In this document: in pieces, positions 34,335 through 43,777 of the stretch
Layout of the letters: every line of letters begins with the position of its first letter
Numbering within the stretch: position 1 is the first letter of the stretch
Source of the DNA: Alicyclobacillus kakegawensis NBRC 103104
GTDB taxonomy: Bacteria; Bacillota; Bacilli; Alicyclobacillales; Alicyclobacillaceae
Direction: 5' to 3'
Assembly: GCF_001552655.1 (NCBI RefSeq)
Contig: NZ_BCRP01000002.1
Coordinates: forward strand, 1 to 64,000
Length of the DNA stretch: 64,000 nucleotides
Made by a program: the position numbers and the translations under genes
The notes under the pieces: model-generated
The model's input: only the letters and a program-made list of their open reading frames with translations
The model's database searches: none
Told to the model about the DNA's origin: nothing

Positions 34335-36218
34335 CTACGGATTGGACGCGGGCACCAGTGCAACCGGCACGAAACCGCGGACGCTGTTGATGAGCCACAA
34401 CCGCTCGGCGGCCGCCAGCTCGTCCACGTGGATACGCCGCTCTTGCAGCTTGCCTTCTTGGATGAGCCGGCGACGCAGCGTGCCGTTGAGGAGTCCGCAG
34501 GCGCACGGCGGCGTATACAGCTGTCCATTGTATTGGGCCACCAGGTTGCCGATGGTGAACTCGGTGGCCTCCTTGCGCTCATTCCACAACAAGACGTCGA
34601 ACACATCGCCCGCAGCGGCCCGATGGGAGTCATAGACCGCGCGGTGGGTGGTCTTGTGAAATAGAAACGGATTGCTGCTGTCGATGGGCGATTTGGCCAA
34701 CCGGATGGGCTTCGCCTCCGCGCTCTCGGCGGTCTCGGCGTCAGCCAGTGGTGTGGTGTGGACGGTCAGGCGGCCGTCGCAGGCGGCCGACAGCCGCACC
34801 CGCCAGCATCCTTCGCTATGCTCGGCCGCAACCCGGTCGAGTGTGCGGCGAAGGTTTTGCTCGTCGATGGTAAACTGAAAGTAGCGGGCCGAATCCAAGA
34901 GGCGTTCGACGTGTTCCTCCAGCAGGTGCCAGCGGCCATGCTGCAAACGCATGGTTTCCAGCAATTCAAAGGCGGGAGCGGGTTGGAGCGCCGCTTGCGT
35001 TTTGACCAGCGCCTCGCTGAATTCGCCTTCAGGGGTAGAGTCCCAGGTGATTCCGCCGCCGGTGCCGTAGACCGCGGTGTGGGTCCATCGGTCCAGCAGC
35101 AGGGTACGGATAGCCACACTGAAGATGGCTTGTCCTTGGGGTGTCACGTAGCCAATGGCGCCGCAGTACACGCCGCGCGGCTCTGTCTCCAGCTTGGTGA
35201 TGATGTGCGCCGTCCGCGGTTTGGGCGCTCCTGTGACCGATCCGCAAGGAAACAGCGCGGCGAGTGCGTCGAGCCACGTGTATCCCTGGCGCAGGCGGGC
35301 GGAAATCGTCGAGGTCATCTGCAAAGCGGTCGGATAGACTTCCACATCGAACAGCGACTCCACGCGGACCGTCCCCGGTTCGGCGATACGGCCCAGGTCG
35401 TTGCGCAGCAGGTCGACAATCATCACGTTTTCGGCCCGGTTTTTCTCCGACGTCCGGAGCCATGCGATGTGTTGTTCGTCTTCCCGGGGATAGCGACCGC
35501 GCTTGTGCGTTCCTTTCATCGGGCGGGTGAGTACATAGAGGCCGTCAGTGCGAAAGAACAATTCCGGCGACAGCGACACGATGCCCCAACGCCCCAGGTC
35601 CAGACAGGCGGCAAACGGCGGAGTCGGCCCCTGCGTGCAGCGGGTAAACCACGACCACGGGCTCGTGCGCAACTGGGATTTCATGCGGAAGGTATAATTG
35701 ACCTGATAGGTTTCGCCCTTGCCGATGGCTTCTTTGATGGCGCGAATCGCCTTCTGGTAATCCGCTTTCGACACATTGGGCAGCCACGCTTCAGGGGTGA
35801 ACGAGGGTTGCGCGGGGAGCCAATCAGGGTTCTCCCCTGGCCTGTGTGTCACCGAATCCGGCGCACCCGTCACGGGAGGTGCGAGGCACACCGGGGAAGA
35901 GGCGGTTTTCGATTTTGTGGGATGGCGAAAGATCCCGAACCAGACCAGCGGCAGGCCGGCCACTGGTGGATGAGTGGACAGCGCCGGGTCAAAGGCGGGG
36001 GACGCTTCATAAGCGATGTACCCGGCGGCATAACAGCCGTCCTCACAGGCTGCCTTCACGCGGGCTAAGGCGGGCAGAACCTCAGGCACGGTGGCAGCCG
36101 TGATGATGTCTTCCGGTTGCGTGAAGACGAGCGGCTGCGTGTTCGCTGTTCCGTCTGGGTTTTCGCGAAACGCGAAGTATAACCATGGCTCTGTGTACGC
36201 CACAGGTCGCATGCTCAT
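34335..36218 (-). CDS. pabB: aminodeoxychorismate synthase I fused to aminodeoxychorismate lyase
   Basis: 627-residue bifunctional enzyme of p-aminobenzoate/folate synthesis. The N-terminal chorismate-binding PabB part (about 1-385) has GTHKRGRYP, MIVDLLRNDLGRI and FPCGSVTGAPK. The C-terminal PabC-like class IV aminotransferase part (about 395-627) starts FELLETMRLQHG and has FLFHKTTHRAVYD with the likely PLP lysine and NERKEATEFTIGNLV. The glutaminase subunit PabA is not encoded nearby. The ATG at 36218 has a GAAAGG site. Not in an operon with cotJC, which is convergent. Confidence 0.93.
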   Translation of the reverse strand: MSMRPVAYTEPWLYFAFRENPDGTANTQPLVFTQPEDIITAATVPEVLPALARVKAACEDGCYAAGYIAYEASPAFDPALSTHPPVAGLPLVWFGIFRHPTKSKTASSPVCLAPPVTGAPDSVTHRPGENPDWLPAQPSFTPEAWLPNVSKADYQKAIRAIKEAIGKGETYQVNYTFRMKSQLRTSPWSWFTRCTQGPTPPFAACLDLGRWGIVSLSPELFFRTDGLYVLTRPMKGTHKRGRYPREDEQHIAWLRTSEKNRAENVMIVDLLRNDLGRIAEPGTVRVESLFDVEVYPTALQMTSTISARLRQGYTWLDALAALFPCGSVTGAPKPRTAHIITKLETEPRGVYCGAIGYVTPQGQAIFSVAIRTLLLDRWTHTAVYGTGGGITWDSTPEGEFSEALVKTQAALQPAPAFELLETMRLQHGRWHLLEEHVERLLDSARYFQFTIDEQNLRRTLDRVAAEHSEGCWRVRLSAACDGRLTVHTTPLADAETAESAEAKPIRLAKSPIDSSNPFLFHKTTHRAVYDSHRAAAGDVFDVLLWNERKEATEFTIGNLVAQYNGQLYTPPCACGLLNGTLRRRLIQEGKLQERRIHVDELAAAERLWLINSVRGFVPVALVPASNP

Positions 36219-36312
36219 CTTGTATCCAGCCTTTCTCAGCAGGGTGTATGAGGAATTCAGTCAGAACCTCGGCACTAGCGAGATTCTGCAGCAAAAGGAG
36301 CGCGTTGTCCAG

Positions 36313-37518
36313 ATGTCGTTGAGCCTGCGGGGTGGGGGCCGGACGGCCCACGTGCTGTTTTATGCGGTCACTATGCTCTATTGGTTTTCGATGTATACAT
36401 ACGTGCCGATTCTGTCGCCGTACATTCGGGCCATCGGCGGATCGTACTTCTTCGTCGGCGTGGTCATTGGAAGTTACGGGTTTACCCAGATGTTGCTGCG
36501 GGTGCCGCTGGGTATTGGGTCGGACCGCCTAGGGCGGCGTAAGTTGTTCATCGTCTCCGGGGTCGCCTGTTCGGCGGCGTCGAGTCTCGGTTTCGCCCTG
36601 ACCAGCGACCCCTGGTCCGCGTTGGGATGGCGAGCCTTGGCGGGCGTCGCGGCCGCCAGCTGGGTGGCGTTTACGGTCTTTTTCGCCAGTTCTTTCGCGC
36701 CGGAGGATGCCCAGCGCGCGATGGGACTGATTAGCTTTTACACCAGCATCGGCCAGATGGCGGCGACGACCCTGGGCGGGTTTTTGGCGGAGGACTATGG
36801 CTGGCATGCCCCGTTCTGGGTGGGAGCGGCCGGCGGCGCACTGGGCCTTTTGTTGGCCCTGTGCATTCGGGAGACGGTGCAGGCTTCGCGAAGTCCAGTG
36901 ACAACCAGGGAACTGCTGCGGTTGGGACGCAGTTGGCCTCTGTTGTCGGTCTCGCTGCTCGCCGTGTTTGGCCAGAGCGTGACGTTCACCACCATGTACG
37001 GATTCACCAGTTTGGCGGCCGTGCAGGTGGGCGCCGACAAGGCGGACCTGTCGATTTTGACACTGGTCACCACCCTTCCCAACGCCATTGCCGGGTATGT
37101 GGGCGGGGCGTACCTGGCGCGGGGCATCGGCGACCGTCTCACCTTGTTTGGCGGATTTTCGGTTGCCGCCTTGGCGACCGCGTGCGTGCCTGTCGTGCAC
37201 AACCTGCCGGTGCTGATGTTGACGCAGGCGGTCAACGGGTTTGCGCAAGGGCTCCTGGTTCCGATTTTGATGGGCCTGTCGATTCGCTCAGTCAGCCCCA
37301 GCATGCGGGCCACGGCGATGGGATTCTTTCAGGCCATTTATTCCGTCGGCATGTGTGCAGGACCCTTTGTTTCCGGGTGGCTGGGCGGCCTGCTGGGGCT
37401 GTCCGGCGTGTTCTGGTTTACCGCCTGCGTCAGTTTGGCCGGGGGCGCTCTGTGTCTGCTCTGGATTCCGTCGGCGAAGCTGCGGAAAGCCACTTCCACC
37501 AGCGCTGGTGCGGGCTGA
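36313..37518 (+). CDS. MFS transporter
   Basis: About 401 residues, 12 predicted transmembrane helices, with the MFS motif A-like GIGSDRLGRRKLFIV after helix 2. Substrate unknown; the sequence resembles drug or sugar efflux carriers. The frame is open further upstream, but the ATG at 36313 (MSLSLRGGGRTAHVLFYAV) has AGGAG 11 nt upstream and starts just before helix 1. Divergent from pabB with about 95 bp between starts. May be independent of the cox-like cluster that follows. Confidence 0.85.
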   Translation: MSLSLRGGGRTAHVLFYAVTMLYWFSMYTYVPILSPYIRAIGGSYFFVGVVIGSYGFTQMLLRVPLGIGSDRLGRRKLFIVSGVACSAASSLGFALTSDPWSALGWRALAGVAAASWVAFTVFFASSFAPEDAQRAMGLISFYTSIGQMAATTLGGFLAEDYGWHAPFWVGAAGGALGLLLALCIRETVQASRSPVTTRELLRLGRSWPLLSVSLLAVFGQSVTFTTMYGFTSLAAVQVGADKADLSILTLVTTLPNAIAGYVGGAYLARGIGDRLTLFGGFSVAALATACVPVVHNLPVLMLTQAVNGFAQGLLVPILMGLSIRSVSPSMRATAMGFFQAIYSVGMCAGPFVSGWLGGLLGLSGVFWFTACVSLAGGALCLLWIPSAKLRKATSTSAGAG

Positions 37519-37686
37519 ACCAGGGACGCACCCTCCGCCTGTCCCAGGCGTTTTGCATGCTGCGCCGATCATATCGTGATCAGCAGGGTTTTATGTCCCA
37601 GATGTAGAATGGTTTAAGGAGAGTTGTTGCACAAGTCGGCGTTATCCAACAGTCGTGACAAATCCTGCGAGAAGAGGAGAATCGCG

Positions 37687-38136
37687 ATGAAGATTGCCGG
37701 AAGCAAGGCGTTTCCGACAGATCCGCTCCGGACCTATGAACTGTTGGTCGACCCAGAGGTCATTTCACGGGCGATGCCGGGCGTGAAATCACTGGAGAAG
37801 AAGAGCGACTCCTTGTATGAAGCGACGATGGAGGTGGGGGTAGCGGGCATCAAGGGCTCTTATCAAGGAACGCTGGAGCTTTTGGATGTGGAGCCGGGCG
37901 ACCGGTACCGGCTGGTCGTTCATGGCGAGGGGCCGATGGGGTTCATGGATGCCGATGTAGTCGTCTCCATGGCGGCCACCGAGACGGGCGGTTCAGAGGT
38001 GGTGTACGAGGGAGAGGCCAAGGTCGGGGGCACGGTAGCCGGTGTGGGCCAACGCGTTCTGGCCGGGGTTGCCAAATTCCTGATTGGGCAGTTTTTCAAC
38101 GGCGTGGTCAAGGAAGCCAAGCGCTCGCTGACGTGA
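37687..38136 (+). CDS. coxG: CoxG-like SRPBCC protein
   Basis: 149 residues, START/SRPBCC fold. Conserved pattern MKIAGSKAF...DPEVISRAMPGVKSLEK...GVAGIKGSYQGTLELLD and VVYEGEAKVGGTVAGVGQRVL. CoxG proteins help recruit or mature the molybdenum hydroxylase at the membrane in Oligotropha. The ATG at 37687 has AGAGGAGAA upstream. First gene of the coxG-D-E-M-S-L cluster. Confidence 0.88.
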   Translation: MKIAGSKAFPTDPLRTYELLVDPEVISRAMPGVKSLEKKSDSLYEATMEVGVAGIKGSYQGTLELLDVEPGDRYRLVVHGEGPMGFMDADVVVSMAATETGGSEVVYEGEAKVGGTVAGVGQRVLAGVAKFLIGQFFNGVVKEAKRSLT

Positions 38137-38181
38137 GTACGCCGTTGCCGGCTGGGTGTCGCAAGCTGGAGGGATGCTTAG

Positions 38182-39015
38182 TTGCGGACGGGGATGCAGG
38201 AACCATTGCAGCGTGTGGGCTACATCGCCAGCAGTGAACTGGCCACCATCGTCGAACTGGCGGTCGCGCTCAAGCGGCCGCTGTTGCTGGAAGGACCGGC
38301 GGGGGTGGGCAAGACGTCGCTGGCGGTAGCGCTGGCGGAGTCCTTGGGGCGTGAACTGGTGCGCCTGCAGTGCTACGAGGGGCTGGACGCCGCGCACGCC
38401 TTGTATGACTGGAACTACCACAAGCAGCTCGCGGACCTCACAAAACACCGGGATGCCGACGTGTTTAGCGAGTCGTACCTGTTGCCGCGGCCACTGGTCA
38501 AGGCGTTATTGTCGAGCACCGGTGCCGTGTTGCTGATAGATGAAGTGGACCGGGCAGATGAGGGGTTCGAGGCCCTGTTGCTGGAGTTCCTGGCCGATTT
38601 CCAAGTCACGGTCCCGGAGTGGCGGACGGTGTCCGCGGTGGTGGAGCCTGTGGTCGTTGTCACCTCCAACCGCACCCGGCTGCTCAGCGACGCGCTGCGC
38701 CGCCGCTGTCTGTACCACAGCTTTGATTGGCCCACCTACGAGCAGGAACGGGCCGTGCTGAAGCTCCACGTTCCGGATTTGGCGGAGGATGTCGCGGACT
38801 CCATGGTCCGTTTGGTGCAGGCGATGCGCACGTGGGACCTGCAGAAGCCCCCGGGACTGGCCGAGACGCTGGACTGGGGGCGCGCGTATCTGGCGGTGGG
38901 TGGAGAGTGGACGACCTCCTGGGTGCAACGCACGCTCGGCTGCGTGATCAAGGACAGCCTGGATCTGGATACGGTGCGCGCCCGCTTGGCGCAACTGGTG
39001 GAGCCGGACACTTGA
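38182..39015 (+). CDS. coxD: MoxR-family AAA+ ATPase (CoxD-like)
   Basis: 277 residues. Walker A GPAGVGKT near residue 39, Walker B AVLLIDEVDRAD, sensor 1 VVVTSNRTRLLSDALRRRC. In cox clusters CoxD is thought to mature the active site (insertion of sulfur or copper) together with the VWA protein CoxE. TTG start at 38182 with GGAGGG 8 nt upstream. About 105 bp separate it from the annotated coxE start. Confidence 0.92.
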   Translation: MRTGMQEPLQRVGYIASSELATIVELAVALKRPLLLEGPAGVGKTSLAVALAESLGRELVRLQCYEGLDAAHALYDWNYHKQLADLTKHRDADVFSESYLLPRPLVKALLSSTGAVLLIDEVDRADEGFEALLLEFLADFQVTVPEWRTVSAVVEPVVVVTSNRTRLLSDALRRRCLYHSFDWPTYEQERAVLKLHVPDLAEDVADSMVRLVQAMRTWDLQKPPGLAETLDWGRAYLAVGGEWTTSWVQRTLGCVIKDSLDLDTVRARLAQLVEPDT

Positions 39016-39120
39016 AGGGCACCGCGGTTTCAGCCCGGGTATGCCACCCGCGCCGCGTCCGCGCCCGCATCGGCGCCGGATGCGTCCCTCGGAGCCTCAC
39101 GGCCGCCTAAGTTTATCCAA

Positions 39121-39918
39121 TTGGGTGGCGGCAGCGCGAGCCGGGGAGTAGGGGGAACCGTCGATTCTCTGCCAGCCCGCCTGCCTGCGTGGGCTGAGCG
39201 GCCGCTGCGGGCGGCCGGGATGCCGTTGCAACCGAGCCGCCGCCCGTGGCAGATGCGGCCCGACAGCGGGGTCGATTGGCGGCGCACCGTGCGGCTGTGG
39301 GCGAGGCTCGGCCGCATGAGTCTCCATGTGGCTCCCGGCCGACGGTTTACCCGACCCGGGCGCGTGGCCGTGTTGTGGGATGTGTCCGGATCGATGGCGG
39401 AGTTCATCCCCCTGTACGCGCCGTGGCTGTACGCATTGGCGCGCGATTTGCCCCAGGTCGGGGTGTTCTTGTTCGCCAATCGCCTAGTGGACGCGACGGC
39501 CCTGTTTCGCCAACCCTATCCGCAGACCAAGCGCGGGCTCGAGCGCCTGCAGCAGGTGTGGCGCGGGGGCACCCGGCTGGGCGAGGTGCTCGCGGAATGG
39601 GTGGAAGGCCGAGGCCGCCGCTGGCTGACGCCGCAGACCACCGTGGTGGTTGTCAGCGACGGTTGGGACGCCGGCGATCCGGCGGTATTGGCGAAGGCGC
39701 TTCAGTCCATCCGCCGCCGCGGCTGCCGCATTCTGTGGGTGCATCCATGGTTGGGGACACCTGGATTTGCGCCGCGGACCCGTGCGCTGTTGGCGGCGCG
39801 GCCGTTCATCGACCGCATGGCCCCCGGCCACTCTGCCGCAGCGCTGCTGCGTCTGACGTGGGATGCGGGTTCGCGCAGTGGATTCACAGACGAAAGCGAT
39901 GAGGAAGGGATGTCATGA
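39121..39918 (+). CDS. coxE: VWA-domain protein (CoxE-like), short N-terminus
   Basis: 265 residues with the VWA metal site (MIDAS) DVSGSMAEF, plus GGTRLGEVL and VVSDGWDAGDP. Partner of the MoxR ATPase. CoxE proteins are usually near 390 residues, so roughly the first third is missing. The frame is open back to 39016 (reading ...RPPKFIQLGGG) but has no ATG, GTG or TTG before 39121, and the TTG at 39121 has no good ribosome site, so the true start is unclear and a deletion or rare start is possible. Overlaps coxM by ATGA. Confidence 0.82.
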   Translation: MGGGSASRGVGGTVDSLPARLPAWAERPLRAAGMPLQPSRRPWQMRPDSGVDWRRTVRLWARLGRMSLHVAPGRRFTRPGRVAVLWDVSGSMAEFIPLYAPWLYALARDLPQVGVFLFANRLVDATALFRQPYPQTKRGLERLQQVWRGGTRLGEVLAEWVEGRGRRWLTPQTTVVVVSDGWDAGDPAVLAKALQSIRRRGCRILWVHPWLGTPGFAPRTRALLAARPFIDRMAPGHSAAALLRLTWDAGSRSGFTDESDEEGMS

Positions 39919-40748
39919 AACCGGTCTCGTTTTCCTACTATCGCCCAAATTCCGTTGCCGAAGCATTGCACATCTTGGCCCAGGAAGAGGAGGCGAAAGT
40001 GATTGCCGGCGGGCAGAGCCTGGTGCCGCTGATGAACTTTCGCCTCAGCCGCCCGAAGACGCTGGTGGACATCAACGGTTTGCGCGAGCTGGCGGCGGTG
40101 GAGGCAGACGGCAAGGTGCTGCGCATCGGTGCGTTGGTGCGGCATCAGGAGCTGCTGGCCCATCCTTTGGTCGTGAAACATTTCCCGGCCCTCGCCGCAG
40201 CAGCGGCAGAGATTGGTCACTGGGCGATTCGCACCCGCGGCACTATCGGCGGTTCCCTTGTCCACGCAGACCCGGCCGCCGAACTGCCGGCGGCCATGGT
40301 GGCGCACCGGGGCGTGCTGGTGCTGACCAGCGCCCGCGGGGAGCGGAGGGTGGACGCGGACGCGTTCTTCTATGGTTATTTGATGACCGACATCGCGCCG
40401 GACGAGCTCCTGACCGCGGTCGAGCTGCCACTTCCTAGCGGTGTCCGCTACGGTTTTGCGGAGCATGCCAGGCGCCCCGGGGACTTTGCGCTGGCCGGAG
40501 CGTTCGTGGAGGTCGCCGAAACGGGCCATGCGGGCGCCGTGACCTGGTTTGGCGTCGGGGGGCGGCCGGATCGTCAGGAGATGGAGCTGTCCCCGGATGC
40601 CTCTTCGCGGGAGCGGCAGTTTGCGGCCGCTCTGGCCGAGATGGACGGGCCGGAAGACGAGGTGGAGGCGCGCTATCGGCGTCAACTCGCTGCAGCGGCG
40701 GCGGAGCAGGCGTACCAGCGTGCGACAGCGAGCGGGAGGGGGAATTGA
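39915..40748 (+). CDS. coxM: FAD-binding subunit of a molybdenum hydroxylase (CoxM-like)
   Basis: 277 residues, CO-dehydrogenase flavoprotein/xanthine dehydrogenase FAD subunit. The FAD-binding blocks KVIAGGQSLVPLMNFRLSRP and RTRGTIGGSLVHADPAAELPA are intact. Passes electrons from the Fe-S subunit to quinone or another acceptor. Overlaps coxE at its start and the next gene at its stop, so translation is coupled. Confidence 0.93.
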   Translation: MKPVSFSYYRPNSVAEALHILAQEEEAKVIAGGQSLVPLMNFRLSRPKTLVDINGLRELAAVEADGKVLRIGALVRHQELLAHPLVVKHFPALAAAAAEIGHWAIRTRGTIGGSLVHADPAAELPAAMVAHRGVLVLTSARGERRVDADAFFYGYLMTDIAPDELLTAVELPLPSGVRYGFAEHARRPGDFALAGAFVEVAETGHAGAVTWFGVGGRPDRQEMELSPDASSRERQFAAALAEMDGPEDEVEARYRRQLAAAAAEQAYQRATASGRGN

Positions 40749-40750
40749 GC

Positions 40751-41323
40751 ATGCAGTCGGTGAGCGAGAGCGCGGTCGCTGGACGGCCGAAGACGAGCGT
40801 GACCTTGGTGGTCAACGGGCAGCGGCACACCCTGGAGGTGGAGCCGCGTTGGCTGTTGTCGGATGTCTTGCGCCACCAGTTGGGTTTGACCGGGACGCAC
40901 GTTGGGTGCGAGCAGGGTGTATGCGGCAGCTGCACGGTGTTGGTGGACGGGCAGCCGCAGCGCAGCTGCCTGATGTTCGCGGTGCAGGCGGAGGGCCACG
41001 AGATCACCACCGTCGAAGGATTGACGCCGGAGCAAGGGCTGAGCCCGCTGCAGGCGGCGTTTGAGCGCCACCACGCGCTGCAGTGCGGGTTTTGTACGCC
41101 GGGCATGATTGTGACGGCGGAAGCGCTGCTGCGCGAGAATCCCAATCCGGACGAAGAGACCATCCGCGAGGTGCTGTCGGGCAACCTCTGCCGTTGCACG
41201 GGCTACCAATCGATTGTGGCTGCGGTGCAGGACGCCGCGCGGGTGCTCCGGGAGGGCGGCGCGGTGGACACGGAAGTGGCTGCGCAGGGCCAGAACGAAG
41301 CAGCGGGGGGTGAGCAGGCGTGA
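40751..41323 (+). CDS. coxS: [2Fe-2S] subunit of a molybdenum hydroxylase (CoxS-like)
   Basis: About 190 residues. Plant-type cluster ligands in GCEQGVCGSC...C and the second cluster in CGFCTPGM...CRCTGY. The N-terminus (about 20 residues) and the C-terminus (about 20 residues, Gly/Glu-rich) are longer than in the CO dehydrogenase small subunit. ATG at 40751 chosen because GGGAGGGGG lies about 8 nt upstream; a TTG at 40745 is possible. Overlaps coxL. Confidence 0.93.
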   Translation: MQSVSESAVAGRPKTSVTLVVNGQRHTLEVEPRWLLSDVLRHQLGLTGTHVGCEQGVCGSCTVLVDGQPQRSCLMFAVQAEGHEITTVEGLTPEQGLSPLQAAFERHHALQCGFCTPGMIVTAEALLRENPNPDEETIREVLSGNLCRCTGYQSIVAAVQDAARVLREGGAVDTEVAAQGQNEAAGGEQA

Positions 41324-43653
41324 GCATCACGCAAGGGCCGTTGAAACCCCAGTTCACCGGCGCGCGCGTCACGCGCCTTGAGGATGCCCGTTTGTTGCGC
41401 GGCCGCGGCCGCTACCTGGACGACATCGACGTTCCCGGCACCCTGCACGTCGCGTTCGTCCGTTCCAACCGGCCGGCGGCGCGGATTGTGTCCATCGACG
41501 TGGAAGGGGCGTTGGCGGTCCCCGGAGTGCATGCGGTATGGACGGCCGAGGACTGCGGGATCACGCTGTACACCGAGCGCTACGACGTGGGTCAGCCGGT
41601 GTTGGCGAAGGACGAGGTGCGGTTTGTCGGCGAAGCGGTGGCGGCGGTGTTTGCGGAAGACCGGTATGTGGCGGAGGACGCGGCGGAGCGGGTGCGCGTG
41701 GTGTACGATGCGCTGCCGCCCGTGCTCACTTTCGACGAGGCGCTCTCGGAAGAGGGGCGCCGCGTCCACGCCCATCGAGCCAACCTCTTTCACCACACGG
41801 AGCATGAGACGGATGGGTTTGCCGGGGCCTTCGCCAACGCCCCGCACCGGGCCCAGGCGACCTTCGTGACGCACCGCCAGACGGGCGTTCCCATGGAACC
41901 GCGCGGCTGCATGGCGCAACTGGATGCGGCGACCGGACGGCTGACGGTCTACGTCTCGCATCAATCGCCCCACCAGTTCCGGTCTCAGCTCACGCGCTTG
42001 CTGCAGATGCCGGAGAATCAGATTCGCGTCGTCGTTCCGGAGGTCGGAGGGGCGTTTGGCATCAAGGCGATGCTGTACCCGGAATACCTGGTGGTCGCCG
42101 ATGCGGCGCGCCGGTTGGGACGGCCGGTGAAGTGGGTGAGCGACCGGACGGAAAGTCTGCTGGCCGACGCGCACGCGCGCGACAACCGGCACGAGGTGGA
42201 GGTGGCCTTTGATGACGAAGGTCGCATCCTGGCCGTTCGCGATCACGTGTTTGGCGATACGGGCGCCTACCCGTTTCTCGGGTTTCCGGGTGCCGTCGGC
42301 GAGGCCGGGTGGGCCACCAGCATGCTGACCGGCCCCTACAAGATCCCGCACGTGTCCATCACGGTGGACTGTGTGTTCAGCAACAAGGCGCCGGAGGGGG
42401 CTTACCGCGGCGTCGGGGGGCCAGTGGGGGCGCAGGTGCAGGAAGGCATCATCGATTTGGTCGCCCGCCGCTTGGGCAAGGATGTCGCCGATGTGCGCCG
42501 CATCAATTTCATCCGCGACGAAGACTTCCCGTACCAGACGGCGACCGGCAACGTCTATGACCCGGGGTCCTATGCGGAGTCGATGGAGCAGGCGCTGGCG
42601 CTCATTGATTACGAGCGGTTCCGCCGCGAACAGGCGGAACTCAGGCGGCAGGGACGCTACCTGGGCATCGGCATCTGCACGTTCGTGGAACCCTCCGCCG
42701 GGGCCGAATCGGAGGCGGGATCCACCCCGTACGAGGCGGCCTCCCTCCGCATCGAACCGACTGGCACCGTGACAGCTGCCCTGGGACTGGGCCCGTCCGG
42801 GCAGGGGCACGAGACGACAATGGCGCAGTTGATTGCAGACCAGTTGGGTGTCGACATCAAAGACGTGGTGGTCATTCACGGCGACACAGACAGCGCCCCG
42901 TTCGGCGGCGGAACTGGTGGCAGCCGATCCGGCACCATCGGCGGGGGCGCCGCGCTCCGCGCCAGTCAGGAGATGCGCCAGCGGCTCATTAAGCTGGCCG
43001 CCCACCTGCTGGAGGCAGCGGAGGAAGACGTGGAACTGGTGGACGGACACGCCCAGGTCAAAGGCGTCCCCGCCCGCGCTTATTCGGTCCGGGATTTGGC
43101 CCGCATTGCCTACACCGATGTGGCCCGGTTGCCTGAGGGCATGCAGCCGGGACTGGAGGTGGTTGTGCGCTACCAGCCACCGCTGTCCGCCACGTATTCC
43201 AATGGGACACACGTCGCCTTGGTCGAAGTGGATGTAAAGACCGGGTTTGTTCGTGTGCTCGACTATGTGGTGGTCAACGATTGCGGCCGTTTGATCAACC
43301 CCATGATTGTCGAGGGACAGATTCATGGCGGCGTAGCGCAGGGTATCGGCAGCGCGTTCCTGGAGGAGCTGCGGTACGACGACAGCGGCCAGTTGGTGAC
43401 CACTTCGCTGATGGACTATCTGTTGCCGGCAGCCACCGATGTGCCGCGCATGCGCGTAACCCACATCGAAACCCCATCTGCCAACGTCGGTGGGTTCAAG
43501 GGAATGGGGGAAGGGTCACTGATTGCCGCTCCGCCCGCCCTGGCCGGAGCGGTCTCGGACGCGTTGGCGCCGTTCGGCGTATTTGTGACCGAGATCCCTG
43601 TGCATCCGCGGCAAATCCTCGAATGGGTGCAGGGAGGCGTCCACTCGGCCTGA
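41320..43653 (+). CDS. molybdopterin-binding catalytic subunit, form II CoxL-like
   Basis: 777 residues, xanthine-dehydrogenase-family large subunit. Molybdopterin contacts are visible (GGAFGIKAML, GTGGSRSGTIGGGA, VNDCGRLINP, KGMGEGSLIAAPP with Glu731 as expected catalytic base). The active-site loop reads AYRGVGG at 361-367. True CO dehydrogenase (form I) needs AYxCSFR with the copper-binding Cys, which is absent; form II usually has AYRGAGR, so even the loop Arg is replaced by Gly. The substrate is therefore unlikely to be CO and may be an aldehyde or a heterocycle. Confidence 0.9.
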   Translation: MSITQGPLKPQFTGARVTRLEDARLLRGRGRYLDDIDVPGTLHVAFVRSNRPAARIVSIDVEGALAVPGVHAVWTAEDCGITLYTERYDVGQPVLAKDEVRFVGEAVAAVFAEDRYVAEDAAERVRVVYDALPPVLTFDEALSEEGRRVHAHRANLFHHTEHETDGFAGAFANAPHRAQATFVTHRQTGVPMEPRGCMAQLDAATGRLTVYVSHQSPHQFRSQLTRLLQMPENQIRVVVPEVGGAFGIKAMLYPEYLVVADAARRLGRPVKWVSDRTESLLADAHARDNRHEVEVAFDDEGRILAVRDHVFGDTGAYPFLGFPGAVGEAGWATSMLTGPYKIPHVSITVDCVFSNKAPEGAYRGVGGPVGAQVQEGIIDLVARRLGKDVADVRRINFIRDEDFPYQTATGNVYDPGSYAESMEQALALIDYERFRREQAELRRQGRYLGIGICTFVEPSAGAESEAGSTPYEAASLRIEPTGTVTAALGLGPSGQGHETTMAQLIADQLGVDIKDVVVIHGDTDSAPFGGGTGGSRSGTIGGGAALRASQEMRQRLIKLAAHLLEAAEEDVELVDGHAQVKGVPARAYSVRDLARIAYTDVARLPEGMQPGLEVVVRYQPPLSATYSNGTHVALVEVDVKTGFVRVLDYVVVNDCGRLINPMIVEGQIHGGVAQGIGSAFLEELRYDDSGQLVTTSLMDYLLPAATDVPRMRVTHIETPSANVGGFKGMGEGSLIAAPPALAGAVSDALAPFGVFVTEIPVHPRQILEWVQGGVHSA

Positions 43654-43675
43654 GGCGCGGCCCGTCAACTGGCGA

Positions 43676-43717
43676 GGGCGTATCCGACTTCGCTCGGATG
43701 CGCCCTTGTTTATCTTT
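43676..43717 (+). terminator. terminator of the cox-like operon
   Basis: GGGCGTATCCGA, loop CTTCGC, TCGGATGCGCCC (one mismatch), then TTGTTTATCTTT. Confidence 0.8.
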
Positions 43718-43777
43718 CGCGCCAAGAAAGAGTAGACTGAGATTGAGACTTGTATGACATGGGGGGAGCAGGCCGCA

